NCBI GenBank assembly: GCA_021208135.1
Contig: JAJOKB010000025.1
Span: 1-37,381 of the forward strand
Direction: 5' to 3'
Length of the DNA stretch: 37,381 nucleotides
Origin: Verrucomicrobiota bacterium
GTDB lineage: Bacteria > Verrucomicrobiota > Verrucomicrobiia > Opitutales > Oceanipulchritudinaceae
Below the pieces are notes generated by a model that was not told the origin of the DNA, did not search any database, and saw only the letters and a list, made by a program, of their open reading frames with translations. Numbering within the stretch: position 1 is the stretch's first letter; the number at the start of each line of letters is the position of its first letter. Made by a program: the position numbers and the translations under genes. Positions 19,256-30,409 of this stretch are shown piece after piece.

Positions 19256-19976
19256 TAGTATCTATCCGTTCCAAGCGAATCTCGGTTTCATGCCCGTCAG
19301 CGCGGACTTGCAAGGCTGAACGCGCATACCAAACGCCCTCATGTTGAAAGTAGTCGCCCAGTGTTGTGCGGGAGCGCAATTCCCTCGATTCGGGATCCAG
19401 GGAATCAATGCGTATTTCGCGCCAGTTTCTGGCATCCAGAAATACTCTGCGGATGTTTTGCCCATAAAGCATTTCTATAACGTAACAGGTAACACGGTCA
19501 ATGCGTTCGGTGCCTATCAAGCGCACTCCTGTGACCAACGGACTGTTGGTGTAGGCAAGCATCAAGGGCGAATCAAAGGCAGCATCTTCAGTGAAATATA
19601 CAGCCTCATCACCATCCACCACATTGACCTGCCGACCAAAATTAGTGCGAATAGTGCGCCACACAGTGGTGCCATCAAAACCAATTTCCAACGATCTGTC
19701 GGGCATGCGCATGGAAACCCGTTTAAATTCAGGGCGCTTGCGAAACAAAATGATTTCTGCCGGCTGGTCCATGCCAGTGGTGAAAATCGTCCCGGAAACG
19801 CGCACACTCAGGATCCGTTGCAGGTTTTCCAAACCGCCATTGGCCGTTACGTAATGGGAGAGAATATCCTGCAGATCCCGCAGCAATATCTGATCCTCGC
19901 GTTCCTGCGCGTGGGCAAGGCCAGCTTGAACCAAAAGCGCGAAAATCAAAATTAAACGGCAGAATCTTGCAATCAT
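19206..19976 (-). CDS. LolA-like periplasmic (lipo)protein-sorting-type protein
   Basis: 256 residues with a clear Sec signal peptide ending in LAHAQ. The mature part starts with a helix (LLRDLQDILSHYVTANGGLENLQRI) and then shows the pattern of LolA-like half-barrels: VSGTIFTTGMDQPAEIILFRK, then SMRMPDRSLEIGFDGTTVW, FLDARNWREIRIDSL and TLGDYFQHEGVWYARS. The family includes the lipoprotein carrier LolA and many uncharacterised lipid or lipoprotein handling proteins. This one lacks enough diagnostic features to be called LolA itself. It follows dapL by 20 bases and precedes the AsmA/YdbH-like gene, which suggests an envelope role rather than one in lysine synthesis. Confidence 0.65.
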   Translation of the reverse strand: MIARFCRLILIFALLVQAGLAHAQEREDQILLRDLQDILSHYVTANGGLENLQRILSVRVSGTIFTTGMDQPAEIILFRKRPEFKRVSMRMPDRSLEIGFDGTTVWRTIRTNFGRQVNVVDGDEAVYFTEDAAFDSPLMLAYTNSPLVTGVRLIGTERIDRVTCYVIEMLYGQNIRRVFLDARNWREIRIDSLDPESRELRSRTTLGDYFQHEGVWYARSALQVRADGHETEIRLERIDTNVGMFDSFFSPPAELR

Positions 19977-19996
19977 GACAGTGGATTTAGACCAGA

Positions 19997-21223
19997 TCAG
20001 GGTTTGAGTAAAGCACGGATGCGCTGTAAAGCTTCCTCAACGTTGGCGCGGCTGTTAAATGCACTCAATCGAACATGGCCTTCGCCACATTTGCCGAATC
20101 CGGCTCCCGGTGTGCAAACAACGCCAGCTGACTGCAGCAGTCGGTCGAAAAACTCCCATGACGAAGCTCCGGTTTGAATCCAGACATAAGGTGCATTGTC
20201 TCCGCCCACACAGGCATAGCCCAAACTTTCCATGGTTGTGCGAATAAGTGCCGCATTGGCCATGTATAAGTCAATCAAAGTGGCAACTTGGGCACGACCA
20301 GCATCGCTATATATAGCTGCCGCGGCCTTTTGCACCGGATAGGAAACACCATTGAATTTGGTGGTGTGACGACGATTCCAGAGTTTATGAACCAACACAG
20401 CCTCCCCTGCTCCATCATAGGCCTTCAGCTCTTTTGGCACCACAGTGAAGGCGCAGCGCGTACCAGTGAAACCGGCATTCTTGGAAAAGCTGCGGAATTC
20501 AATTGCGCATTCCCTGGCACCGGGAATCTCAAAAATGCTGCGCGGAATCTGCGGGTCGCGGATGAACGCCCAATAGGCGGCATCGTACAAAATAATTGCC
20601 CTGCGACTAAGCGCGTACTCCACCCAGGCTTGCAATTGCTCCCTGGTAGCCACTGCACCCGTCGGATTGTTTGGGAAACACAAATAAATCAAATCCACAT
20701 CACCCTCTGGCAAGGCTGGCACATACCCATTCTCAGGGGTACATTCCAGATAAGTCAGCCCCTCATAACGACCTTGCACAAATGTCCCGGTGCGGCCGGC
20801 CATCACGTTGGTATCAACATACACTGGATAAACTGGATCAGGAACAGCGACGCGATTGTTGAGACCAAAAATTTCCTGGATATTTCCGGTATCACATTTA
20901 GCTCCATCACTGACAAAGATCTCGTCTGCGGCAATATCGCAGCCAAGCGATTGGTATTCATTGAGCGCTATGGCCGAGCGCAGGAAATCGTACCCCTGCT
21001 CGGGACCGTAGCCGCGAAATGAAGTGCGTGCACCCATTTCATCGATTGCGGCATGAAAGGCTTCCAAACAGGCCGCTGGCAAGGGTTCGGTTACATCGCC
21101 GATGCCCATGCGAATGAGCTTTTTATCGGGATTGGCAGCCTGGTAGGCATTAACCCGCTTGGCAATGTCACTAAACAGGTACGAGGCCTGCAATTTAAGG
21201 TAATGTTCGTTGATCTGAATCAT
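19997..21223 (-). CDS. dapL: LL-diaminopimelate aminotransferase
   Basis: A class I/II PLP aminotransferase of 408 residues that converts tetrahydrodipicolinate directly to LL-2,6-diaminopimelate for lysine and peptidoglycan, bypassing the acyl-intermediate steps. The start at ATG 21223 gives [21 protein letters not shown], the recognised DapL N-terminus; the frame is open further upstream without similarity. Visible features are [12 protein letters not shown], then [53 protein letters not shown] and YDAAYWAFI. The PLP lysine is in [13 protein letters not shown], and the C-terminal arginine in GHVRLSAF binds substrate carboxylate. DapL occurs in Verrucomicrobiota, Chlamydiae, cyanobacteria and plants, and it supports the taxonomic guess. 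Confidence 0.95.
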   Translation of the reverse strand: MIQINEHYLKLQASYLFSDIAKRVNAYQAANPDKKLIRMGIGDVTEPLPAACLEAFHAAIDEMGARTSFRGYGPEQGYDFLRSAIALNEYQSLGCDIAADEIFVSDGAKCDTGNIQEIFGLNNRVAVPDPVYPVYVDTNVMAGRTGTFVQGRYEGLTYLECTPENGYVPALPEGDVDLIYLCFPNNPTGAVATREQLQAWVEYALSRRAIILYDAAYWAFIRDPQIPRSIFEIPGARECAIEFRSFSKNAGFTGTRCAFTVVPKELKAYDGAGEAVLVHKLWNRRHTTKFNGVSYPVQKAAAAIYSDAGRAQVATLIDLYMANAALIRTTMESLGYACVGGDNAPYVWIQTGASSWEFFDRLLQSAGVVCTPGAGFGKCGEGHVRLSAFNSRANVEEALQRIRALLKP

Positions 21224-21230
21224 AGGAAAT

Positions 21231-21710
21231 TCAAGGCATTCTCCAAAGGAAACTTTCGTGCGAATCCAACACCGTACCGCCCTCGCCGAGCAGGTCAATC
21301 TTCCAAGCGAGAGGTCTGACACCGCGCACAGGTTCATCCGTGCCAGTGAGTCCGAGCAACAGTTCGCGACCGGAAGGTGCCCCCTCCAACTCAAAAATGA
21401 TAACAGTAATGTCTTTCGCATTGGAGGGAATCCAACTCAGCCGAACAGCCCTGACCTCCGCCGGGGCACTTAATTCCAACACAAAATAGAGCCCGTTCTT
21501 GGCTTCAGGGGTGGTGCGTACTACCATCTGCTTTCGCGGGTGGTGCTCTATCCCACTGAAGTATTCACGAATACTGGCAAAATCCTCAACCTGCATCCTT
21601 TGATAAAAAGCGTTCTGGATGGTTGCCCCAAAGGCACCATTCAGGGAGAACAACCACAACGCGCTGAAAAGCAGACACCGGAACCCACTGCTATTGCAAT
21701 TCATCATCAT
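21231..21710 (-). CDS. Small exported protein of unknown function
   Basis: No family recognised. Starting at the ATG cluster (21710, 21707 or 21704) gives [20 protein letters not shown] and a signal peptide ending near GAFGA. The mature part is about 135 residues. It shows a likely beta-sandwich pattern, with strands such as [21 protein letters not shown] and [11 protein letters not shown], then [15 protein letters not shown], reminiscent of carbohydrate- or lipid-facing periplasmic domains but not assignable. It ends 7 bases before dapL on the same strand, so the two are almost certainly cotranscribed, and it is divergent from the acyl-CoA synthetase gene across a spacer of about 77 bases. 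Confidence 0.7.
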   Translation of the reverse strand: MMMNCNSSGFRCLLFSALWLFSLNGAFGATIQNAFYQRMQVEDFASIREYFSGIEHHPRKQMVVRTTPEAKNGLYFVLELSAPAEVRAVRLSWIPSNAKDITVIIFELEGAPSGRELLLGLTGTDEPVRGVRPLAWKIDLLGEGGTVLDSHESFLWRMP

Positions 21711-21787
21711 GACAACAGTAGTGCACAACCCGAGCTGCCACTCCAGCTGAATCTTGCATAAACCTGGATCTTGTATTTTGTGCTCCT

Positions 21788-23703
21788 ATGGCATTTCCAC
21801 TGGTAACCGGCTCTACCCTGCCGATTATGTATCGCGAGGCCGCTCGCATCTTTGGTGAGTTGCCTGCATTTGCCACCCGCAAAGCCACTTTGGAATGGAC
21901 CCCGGTCAGCTTCAAAAAGCTATATCAGGATGGCTGTGCGCTCGCGGCCGCATTGATTGATATGGGCGTTGACAAGCAGGAACATGTGGGACTGCTGGCC
22001 GACAACCGCTTTGAGTGGATCTTGTGTGATTACGTTATCCAACTGTGTGGGGCTGCCGACGTCCCCAGAGGCACTGACATCAATGATGAAGAGATGGTGT
22101 ACATTCTGTCACACGCCGGGGTTAAAGTCTGCTTTGTCGAAACTTCAGCAATGGCTGAACGATTGATCGCCCAAGCAGCGCGTTTGCCAAAGCTGAAGGT
22201 AATCTCTATCATGCATGGACCCGCCGCAGCGGATAGCCTTGGCCAAACCGCACACAGCTCATTGCGCGTGACTGCACTACACAACCTGGTGCAACGGGGA
22301 TACGCGCTCGGGGAGGCCGGATTAACCAGCGTCAGTGAGCGCTCGGAATCTGTAACTCCGGATGACCTGTTTACCTTGATTTACACCTCAGGCACCACCG
22401 GAACCCCCAAGGGCGTGATGCTGACTCATGCCAACATCATGTCGCAAATCAGTGCCATCGATATCGGCATCGATTGCACCGACCGGGTGCTTTCCCTGCT
22501 TCCTGTGTGGCATGTTTATGAACGGGTTTTTGAAATGATCGCCATTAGCAGGGGGTGCTGTACCTATTACAGTAGCCCGCGCCATCTGGCCGAGGATCTG
22601 CAAAATGTACAACCTACCTTCATGGGCTCGGCCCCAAGATTATGGGAAAGCCTGCATCAACGCATCCTTAAATCCGTTCACTCATCCCACCCCGTCCGTC
22701 GGGCTTTGTTCCACACCGCCTATTTCCTGGCACATTACTATAAAGAATCGGTCTTTTTTTCTGTTCGGTAAAGACCTGCAATTGCGGCCACAAAATCCCG
22801 CAATCCGCACCGTTTTGTCCATCTATCACGCAGCGCGTTGGCTACTCTTGCTCCCCTGGTATGGATTTTTCAATGCTGCGGTCCTGGAACGCCTGCGCAT
22901 GGTAGTCGGTGGTTCATTCAAAGGCTCTGTTTCCGGGGGCGGTGCTTTGCCGACAGCAGTGGACAGATTTTTCAACTATTTAGGTATTCCGGTACTCGAA
23001 GGATACGGATTGACAGAGACCTCACCAGTACTGGCAGTGCGCACTCCGGGTAAACTGGTTATCGGTACGGTGGGACCTTTGCTCGCGGATACTGAGGTTA
23101 GAATCGTGGATCCCGAAAACAATGCGATACTCTACCCAGACAGTACGGTACCCGATCTTGGCTGCGGCAGGCAGGGGGAAATCCAGGTCAAAGGACCCCA
23201 AGTCATGAAAGGCTATTACCACAATGACTCAGCCACCGAACAAGCGTTCAGTGAGGGTTGGTTTCGCACCGGAGATCTGGGTTTGGTAACCTGGAATCAT
23301 TGTCTGAAAATAGTCGGTCGCTGCAAAGATACCATTGTATTGTCTTCCGGTGAAAATGTTGAACCGCTGCCCATTGAAAACACCCTCCAACAAAGCGCTT
23401 TGATCGAGCACATCATGCTGGTGGGTCAAGATAAGAAATTTATCGGCGCGCTCATCGTTCCAGCCAAAGATACCACTGCCGATCTTGATCAGGAAACACT
23501 GCATCAGGCCCTGGCAGCAGAACTTCGCACAAAAATTTCCCCTGCCCGGGGTTATAAAAAAATACGAGTTGATCCACGCTTTCCGCGTAGTGCCAGAGAC
23601 CTTCACCGTAGGCAAAGAATTAACCAACCTGCTGAAATTGCGCCGCAATGTCATTGCCAGACAATACGCCCACTTGATCGAGGAAATGTATCATGGACAT
23701 TGA
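21788..23703 (+). CDS. Long-chain acyl-CoA synthetase-like AMP-binding enzyme (two frameshifts)
   Basis: Activates a carboxylic acid, probably a fatty acid, through an acyl-adenylate. The first frame holds the ATP-binding P-loop LIYTSGTTGTPKGVM and LLPVWHVYERVFE. It breaks at the T7 run 22754-22760. The second frame continues with SGGGALPTAVDRFF, then the acyl-pocket motif GYGLTETSPV and the hinge GWFRTGDLG with GRCKDTIVLSSGENVEP. It breaks at the A7 run 23556-23562, after which YELIHAFRVVPETFTVGKELT contains the C-terminal catalytic lysine region. Corrected length is about 638 residues, normal for bacterial FadD/FAA1-type enzymes. The stop overlaps the start of the transporter gene by 11 bases. 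Confidence 0.9.
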
Positions 23704-24703
23704 TCGTCAACTACTCAACACCGGCGATCAGGCCTTGTTGGCCCTGATGATTGTAATCATCATGTTCGGAATGGGTGCCAGCCTCACTACCGGCGATTTC
23801 CGCGAAGCTCTCAGGCGCCCAAAAGGGATCGTAATAGGATTTCTGTCGCAGTTCGGCTGGATGCCATTGATCGCACTCGGACTCGCGCTTGTGTTGCAAC
23901 TGCCGCCAGAGCAGGCGATTGCACTTATCTTGATTGGCTGCCTGCCAGGAGGAACCACTTCCAATATGTTCGCCTATTTTGCCCGCGGATCTGTCGCCTT
24001 GAGCATTTCCATGACTGCGGCCTCTACTGTTTTGGCCCTGATTATGATGCCGCTGTTGCTGGACTTGTATGCCTCCAATTTCGCCGCCCGCATGGGTGAA
24101 TTTGACCCTTTGGCAGATGGTGCGGCAGGCATGGTTATTCCCTATGGCAATATCGTGGTTTCCCTTTTTCTGGTGCTAGTACCGGTAGCAGCCGGGATGG
24201 TGTTGCGCAGAGTGTCCCCCGGATGGGCCAAAACGGCTGAGGATACCGCCGGATTCACAGCCATTATCGTTATTCTATTTCTCCTGGGTTCCGTGACTCT
24301 ACGCCATGGCAGTCTGTTCTTACAGACACCTTGGACACTTTACTTCGCAGCTATCAGCGTCAGCCTGATAGGCTTCGCTCTCGGCTACGCATCTGCCTCA
24401 GCCTGGAGAATGCGCCGCCGCGAGTGCCGCGCTATCAGTCTGGAAACAGGTATCCAAAATGGCCCTATTGCCCTTGCAGTGATCTTGCTGAGTTTCGATG
24501 AACCGGTGCGCAGTCAGATGTTGTGGTTACCCATTCTGTATTCCACTTTTGTGGTGCTCACTTCATCCATCATCACCTTGATTTTCCGCCGCATCGGACG
24601 CATCGATGATGCCATTTACTGCAACAATCGCGTCCATATGAGGTTGTTTGGTGACAAGTACCAAACGCACTACCCACAGGAAGTAGGCAAACTACAACGC
24701 TGA
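23693..24703 (+). CDS. Bile acid:sodium symporter (BASS/SBF) family transporter
   Basis: 336 residues with about nine to ten hydrophobic helices. Typical family stretches are IIMFGMGASLTTGDFREALR near the N-terminus, CLPGGTTSNMFAYFARG (the conserved GG-x-SN substrate and sodium region) and ISLETGIQNGPIALAVI, which carries the ETGxQN sodium-binding signature. The family moves organic anions such as bile acids, pyruvate or pantoate with sodium; the substrate here is unknown. The start ATG 23693 lies inside the end of the acyl-CoA synthetase gene, which implies translational coupling and perhaps a carboxylate substrate for both. An unusual C-terminal tail (about 35 polar residues, DDAIYCNNRVHMRLFGDKYQ) follows the last helix. 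Confidence 0.85.
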   Translation: MDIDRQLLNTGDQALLALMIVIIMFGMGASLTTGDFREALRRPKGIVIGFLSQFGWMPLIALGLALVLQLPPEQAIALILIGCLPGGTTSNMFAYFARGSVALSISMTAASTVLALIMMPLLLDLYASNFAARMGEFDPLADGAAGMVIPYGNIVVSLFLVLVPVAAGMVLRRVSPGWAKTAEDTAGFTAIIVILFLLGSVTLRHGSLFLQTPWTLYFAAISVSLIGFALGYASASAWRMRRRECRAISLETGIQNGPIALAVILLSFDEPVRSQMLWLPILYSTFVVLTSSIITLIFRRIGRIDDAIYCNNRVHMRLFGDKYQTHYPQEVGKLQR

Positions 24704-24715
24704 ACAGCTGAACCT

Positions 24716-26684
24716 ATGTCTGGTTTGTTTCACCGCATACAATCGATGATAGCTTTGGCGTTGCTTCTGGTGATGGCTGAAGCGAGGAGCGCTGTTTCCG
24801 AATCCTTCTTGCAAAGCCATCAGGATCGGCTTGACCGTTTGTTCACTCAATTGGATGCTTCGCATCCTGTCATGGCCAGGGTTCAGGCAAATTGGTCCAC
24901 CGGACAACGCCAGGCCGCCGCACAACAGTTGCTCGATTATTTCTCCCAACGTGAACCATCCGACCTCTTATTACGCGAGACGCAGCCACCACCCAATTTC
25001 ATGCAAATCGCTGCGGACGCTCTGGAAGACATTTTTACCTTACAGAATGTGCGCGCAGCCCAACCTCGCCGAGCCGATGGCTCGATGGATTGGAACTACC
25101 GCGGGCCACGCAACGACAAAGAATGGGCATGGATGCTCAACCGCCACGGGCATTTCATCTCGATGATTCATGCCTGGCAAGCCACCGGAGACACCCGTTA
25201 CATTGAGAAGGTGGACTCCGATTTGTATGATTGGCTGAACCAACACTCATTCCCCGGTCGTCTCACTTTCAGCCCGGCATGGCGGGCGCTGGAGGCCGCA
25301 AGGCGTATTCTTCACTCTTGGAATTTGGTGTTTTTCAGCCTGCGCGACCAACCTGGATTTCGTGCGGAAACACGGCTCTTGATGTTGGCTTCGCTACTGG
25401 AACATGGAGACAATTTGCGCAATCACGCCTCCTTCTGGGGCGGCAATCATTTGTTGACTGAAAAAACGGCCTTGGCGCTGCTCTCCGTAGGTTGGCCGGA
25501 ACTGGCACCCAGCAGAGAATGGCTCAGCTACTCAGTGAGGGTCACTAAGGCAGAATTGTCGCGCCAGGTTTATCCAGATGGCGCTTATCAGGAATTGAGC
25601 AACCATTATCAGCGTGTGGTGGCACGCAATGCACTGTACTTTCTCCAACTCGTTAAGGCATCTCCGTACTATGATCCTGACTTCGAACTGGAGCAACGCG
25701 TGGAGGCTCTGTGGAACTACATCGCCTACGTCATGCGACCCGACGGTTATGGCCCACTCAACAATGCCGGCGACTTGGAACACAATCGCACTCTGCTGGG
25801 TGAAGCACTCAACACCTTTGACCGTCCCGATTGGAATTTCCTCGCCCGGATGGGTTCTGGTCAGGTTCCAGTACATACACCCAGTATTTTTTTCCCATGG
25901 GCTGGTCACGCCATTAGCCGCGATGACTGGGAACAAAATCATCATTGGTCCTTCTTTAACATCGGCCCCCATGGAACAGCACACCAACACGAGGATAATC
26001 TGCACCTGAGCGTTTTTTGCTGCTGGTAAGCTGCTGCTTGGTGATGCCGGACGCTACACCTACGCTCCAGGCCCGTGGCGCAATTTTTTCAAGGGTCCGG
26101 AATCACACAATGTGTTGCTTCTGGACGGTCGGGCAACCCGACCTCAACGTCTGCGCACGAGAACGCCTTTGAATCGGCGCGCAGAAATTCATGAATCGTA
26201 CGACGTGTTCTCTGGAGTGGCCACCTTCCCGGCCAGAGGCTTGCGAGGCCCTTCCTATCATCAGCGTACAGTCTATTACCAAAGAGGCGCTTTTTGGCTG
26301 GTAATCGACCGGGTTTTGACCTCAGGCAACAGAAAACTAAGCGCACACTGGCAGTTCGGCCCCGAGGTAAACACGGAATCCAGCAGGAATTTTTTGCAAC
26401 TATGGCACTCTTTTCCAACAACCTACGTTCCGGGCCCTCAACAGTTATTCGGCTCAGAGTCTCCCATCGCAGGCTGGAAGAGCCCAAATTATAATGTGCG
26501 TATTCCGGTACTGCAGGAACGCTACCAGATAAACATTCGCGGCACTACCACCTTGGTTTGGGTCATCGCCGAAAATGTACCAACGCTCCTCCCACAACTG
26601 GAACTGATCCAACTGGATAACACCGGATTGCGCGTACTATGGCATGCACCCGATGGAATTCATACCATAGACATCGATCTCTAG
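24716..26684 (+). CDS. Heparinase II/III-type polysaccharide lyase, secreted (one frameshift)
   Basis: A signal peptide (MIALALLLVMAEARSAV) leads into an all-alpha toroid typical of the Hepar_II_III N-terminal region (WAWMLNRHGHFISMIHAW, then LTFSPAWRALEAARRI, HASFWGGNHLLTEKT, SRQVYPDGAYQELSNHYQ). The last of these contains a Tyr/His pair of the kind used in catalysis. The C-terminal beta-sheet domain starts at NIGPHGTAHQHEDNLHLSV. The frame breaks there at the T6 run 26013-26018. The continuation (LLLGDAGRYTYAPGPWRNFF, SHNVLLLDGR) runs to TAG 26682-26684. Corrected length is about 655 residues. The family cleaves acidic polysaccharides such as heparan-like glycans or alginate by beta-elimination; the actual substrate is unknown. 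It follows the transporter by 12 bases. Confidence 0.85.
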
Positions 26685-29643
26685 CGCGACCAACGTACGC
26701 CGAAGTACACTGCCCAGTCGCGGTATTCATTGTACACCGGACGAGTAGTACGGTCCCGCAGATAGGAACGGTCGGGAGCATCCAAAACATTGATGAATTC
26801 ACTGTACACTGAGAATCCATTGCGGAAATCATAGCTGATCGATACGTCCAACTGGCCCAGAGAATCCACAAATCGGTCAAGGCGCGGATCTTCGTCGATC
26901 CCGTTGAAAGCCAAATAGGCATCACGCCAATTGTAGGCCACACGGGCATTCCATCCCCTCTTGAAATAGCCAATTCCCAGGTTGTAAAAGAACTCCACCT
27001 GACCAAACAGAGGTGTCTTGAATCCATCCCGACCAGGCAAACCGGTATCTACGTCCGACTCAATGTATGTCAGATTTCCGAACAATTCCAGCCCGGAGAA
27101 AACACCCGGCAGGAACTCCAGAGGCGTATTGAAACTCAGTTCAAAACCATACACATCAGCCCCACGGGCATTGCGAAACTCAGCAATATCATACTGCACC
27201 CCAGGCATACCTCCTTCAAATTCCGATCCATCCTGTGTGAAACTCAGGCGATATATGTTGTCATACATCTTTTTATAGAAAACGCCCGTACCAATCCTGC
27301 CGACACTGCCAAAGTAGTAATCAACCATCAAGTCGAGGTTGTGAGACCGCGTAGGTTTCAAGTCGGCACGACCACGCGTCACCGTCAAATCAAACTGGTC
27401 GATGCGCCCGGACGGATTCAACTGACGGTAGGAAGCTCGCTGTAGAGAGGTGGAATAGGCGGCACGCACCACGAAGTCATCATTGACGTCGTACCTCGCA
27501 TGCAAATGAGGGAACAAGTTGGTATAACTGTTCTCGCCGCGCACCGGAATCGCTTCAGTGAATATAAAGTCTTCGTTGACCGTGCCACTAAAGGTATCCA
27601 CTCCAACCCGTGTGTGTTCCAATCTCACCCCACTCATCAGCGTCCATGCTCCGCGCACAGTTTGCGCCATCAGGTAACTGCTGTAAATGCGTTCTTGCAA
27701 TTTGTAGCTGCCTGCAAGGCTGCGATTCACTGAATCCAGTTCTCCATCCGCGCTGAAACGCAATTCACCGGTTGACAACAAATGATCCACAACCTGACGA
27801 GTCCGCGCTGGATCAATGAAAAATCCATACTCGTAGCGGTTGCGCACACTGCGGGGTGTACCGTAGTTGGCAAATACCGGTGCCCCGCCATCGGGCGCTT
27901 CGTCTAACCACCAGGTTGGCAGCCGTTCCGCCGTAAACGAATCATAAAAGCGATCCACGGTCACATAATCCCGCGTGCGAAAACGATACTGGCCCCCCAA
28001 ACTGCAGAAAAAGTTCTCCCGCCATCCATTTCCCACTTCAAGTCTGTGCCCACAATCCATTCATCGTCCGTTATAAAGCGGGTACCCAAATCAATCTGAT
28101 TCACTCCAAATTGCGCCGGATCCAGTCTGTTCACTTCAGTGCCAACCCTGGGAAAATAAAGATCCGAACCATCCAAACGATAGGTATTGTCTCCAAACCC
28201 ACTGCGGAATAATACCGCAATATCACGGTTGGGGTCACCATCAAACTCACCTCTCTGAAATCCTGCCAGCAGATTCAATTGCAGGTCACCAAAGGTATGC
28301 TTTGACTGCAATCGCGCCGTGTAATGATTCTGATCTTCATAAAAATCACGGATCTGCCTCATCACGCGATTGTCTGAAGTAAACTCCGTTATGGTATCGC
28401 CTTCAACTTCAATCGCCGCTGATCGATTCCAAAATCTGAAATCCCGGTCAAACCGGATTTCCTGACGTTGACGTCCACGGCGGGATTCGCGGTTCGACCA
28501 ATTCAGTACCAGCTGATATTCAGCATCATCACTGGGACGAAAATCAAGAACCGTGTTAACTCCCAGATTGTCGACCTTGTCAAAGAACTCCTGTAACACA
28601 ACTCCAGTTGGCACCAACAAACCTTCATAGGCCTCGCCCATCGGATGATTTCGACTGTTGATTACCGTGGTAAATCCCCGGGTGTCCACTGACTGGGAAG
28701 CAAAGGGCACAGCACGAGTCGTGACGCTCAAACTCAAACCCACAGTCCTGTCTTCATTCAAGAAGTCAGAATAACCAAAACTGCCATCGTAACCCCAGGC
28801 GCTGAGGTAAAATCCACTGCCATATCTGTCTATCAGCCGATTGTAATAACCTCCGGCTTGTGCCGATAAAAACCTGCCATCCCGGTCAAATGCACTGCGC
28901 GACCTGATGGTTATCAACCCTCCTATTGAATCAGCGTTATCACTTGGACGCAGCGTTTTCGTCACTTCGATACTGTCTGCTGTACGCGTGCTGATGACAT
29001 CCAATGGAACCGATCGACTGGCCCCATCAAAGTTGGACACCGTCACCGGCACACCATCCAAACTCACTGAATTAAAATCAGAATTCAACCCGCGCACTGT
29101 CACATAACGCGCCTCTCCTTGCCCGGGCCCTCTCTCAATTGTAATACCAGCCAACCTGCGCACCGCATCCGCCAGCGTTTTGTCCGGAAAATTGCCCAGT
29201 GCATCCGCTGAAACAATGTCGGCTATATTTTGCTGCGCTCGTTGGCGCGCCATAGCCCGCTCGGTAGCAGTGGGTCCCGACGTCACAACAAATTCACCCA
29301 AGTCAATCACATCATCGCCTCCCAAAGCCAAACGCACCGAAGTTTCCTCGCCAGCTCCCAAGCGCACTCTCAACGTCGCCGGCGGCTGTCCGGGAAACTG
29401 GGCACTAATGGTGTATTCACCCGCCGGCAGTCCTCTGAATACAAACCGTCCCGACCGGTCCGTAGTGGTGCGCAGATCTAACTCCGCCAACCTGACTGTA
29501 GCTCCTTCCAGATTCAAATTGCTCACGGTCTCCACGACAGTTCCACGGACAGTCGCTGATTCCTGCGCAAAAACACCGTTCACTAGGACGGTCAGGGCCA
29601 GCAATAAATAGCCCCATGTACGGATCTTGGATATTTCAATCAT
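26681..29643 (-). CDS. TonB-dependent outer-membrane receptor (one frameshift)
   Basis: The start at ATG 29643 gives a signal peptide (LLLALTVLVNGVFAQ). A carboxypeptidase-regulatory-like Ig domain follows (residues about 32-110, VRGTVVETVSNLNLEGATVR, GRFVFRGLPAGEY). The plug domain has IADIVSADALGNFPDKTLAD, VRRLAGITIERGPGQGEARY and VRGLNSDFNSVSLDG, all typical of the TonB-Xanth-Caul subgroup. The rest is a barrel whose last residues (YFGVRWSR) depart from the usual terminal aromatic. The frame breaks between 27990 and 28012, most likely at the C6 run 27993-27998. Corrected length is about 987 residues. The subgroup imports oligosaccharides or other large molecules. Its stop overlaps the heparinase stop in a shared CTAG. 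Confidence 0.92.
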
Positions 29644-29682
29644 AATAGCATTGGTTAACTGTGAGACAGCAGCAAGTGTGCT

Positions 29683-29688
29683 ATTATA
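29683..29688 (-). promoter_or_regulatory. -10 box of the TonB-dependent receptor gene
   Basis: A perfect minus-strand TATAAT at 29688-29683, about 40 bases before the receptor ATG, in the 169-base spacer downstream of the HAD gene. No good -35 is found at 16-18 bases (TTGTAT lies 21 bases upstream), so an activator may be required. Confidence 0.4.
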
Positions 29689-29812
29689 ACGATTGCCGGA
29701 TCGATATTCATACAACTTTGGTTGCAATCACTGCACTGGATGAGGTTGAACCATCAGATTCCCGAACGATGGCTCCTTTCAGATCAGGCAATGACCAACG
29801 CTGTTTGTACCA

Positions 29813-30409
29813 CTACTGGCTCCAAGGGCCGGTATCAGGGATAGAGTCCATGCCTGCAGCGTCTGCTGCCAACACTCCCAGAGGACTGTCTTCTATCACC
29901 AAACAATCACTGGCAGCAACTCCAAGCCTCCGCGCCGCCAAAAGAAACAAATCCGGGGCGGGCTTACTGTGCTCAACATCATCCGCACCAACAATGGTCG
30001 CAAACAGATGCTCAATGCCAACCTGGCGCAGGCTGGCACACACATCCGATAATCTGCCACCAGAAGCTACCGCAATCGGTAGACCATCCTTCGCCAGCTC
30101 GCGTGCATACTCCACCACCGCTTCAATAGGCGGAATTGTGTGTTTATGCTCCTCATAATAGGCGTTTTTTACCCGCACAATCGTCGCCAAATCAAGCTCA
30201 GTACCATGAATCTGCTCCCAATGACGCACCGTTTGCTCCAACGACATGCCAGCCACACTTAAAAAACCAGGCCCGTCCAAAACAAATGGAGCCAAGGCTG
30301 CTGCCAATCCAGCATTCCAAGCCCTCATATGCAATGGCATGGAATCCACCAAGGTACCATCACAGTCAAATATATACGCCCCATAGCGCTTCTTCGGTCG
30401 CTCAAACAT
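29813..30409 (-). CDS. HAD-superfamily phosphatase, YqaB/beta-phosphoglucomutase-like
   Basis: 198 residues. HAD motif I is YIFDCDGTLVDSMPLH with nucleophile Asp15 and acid/base Asp17. Motif II is in IAVASGGRLSDV, motif III is the lysine in EHSKPAPDLFL, and motif IV is CLVIEDSPLGVLAA. The SMPLHMRAWN cap start and overall spacing match the IA subfamily of sugar-phosphate phosphatases (fructose-1-phosphatase YqaB) and beta-phosphoglucomutases. Residues that would separate phosphatase from mutase cannot be decided by eye. It lies 169 bases upstream of the receptor gene on the same strand and is divergent from comM. A role in sugar metabolism linked to the nearby lyase and receptor is possible but unproven. 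Confidence 0.85.
   Translation of the reverse strand: MFERPKKRYGAYIFDCDGTLVDSMPLHMRAWNAGLAAALAPFVLDGPGFLSVAGMSLEQTVRHWEQIHGTELDLATIVRVKNAYYEEHKHTIPPIEAVVEYARELAKDGLPIAVASGGRLSDVCASLRQVGIEHLFATIVGADDVEHSKPAPDLFLLAARRLGVAASDCLVIEDSPLGVLAADAAGMDSIPDTGPWSQ

Noticed and set aside
29661..30158. Plus-strand open frame opposite the HAD gene and receptor spacer
   Set aside because: Composition and position mark it as a shadow of the HAD gene; its low-complexity Ser/Ala-rich sequence shows no domain.
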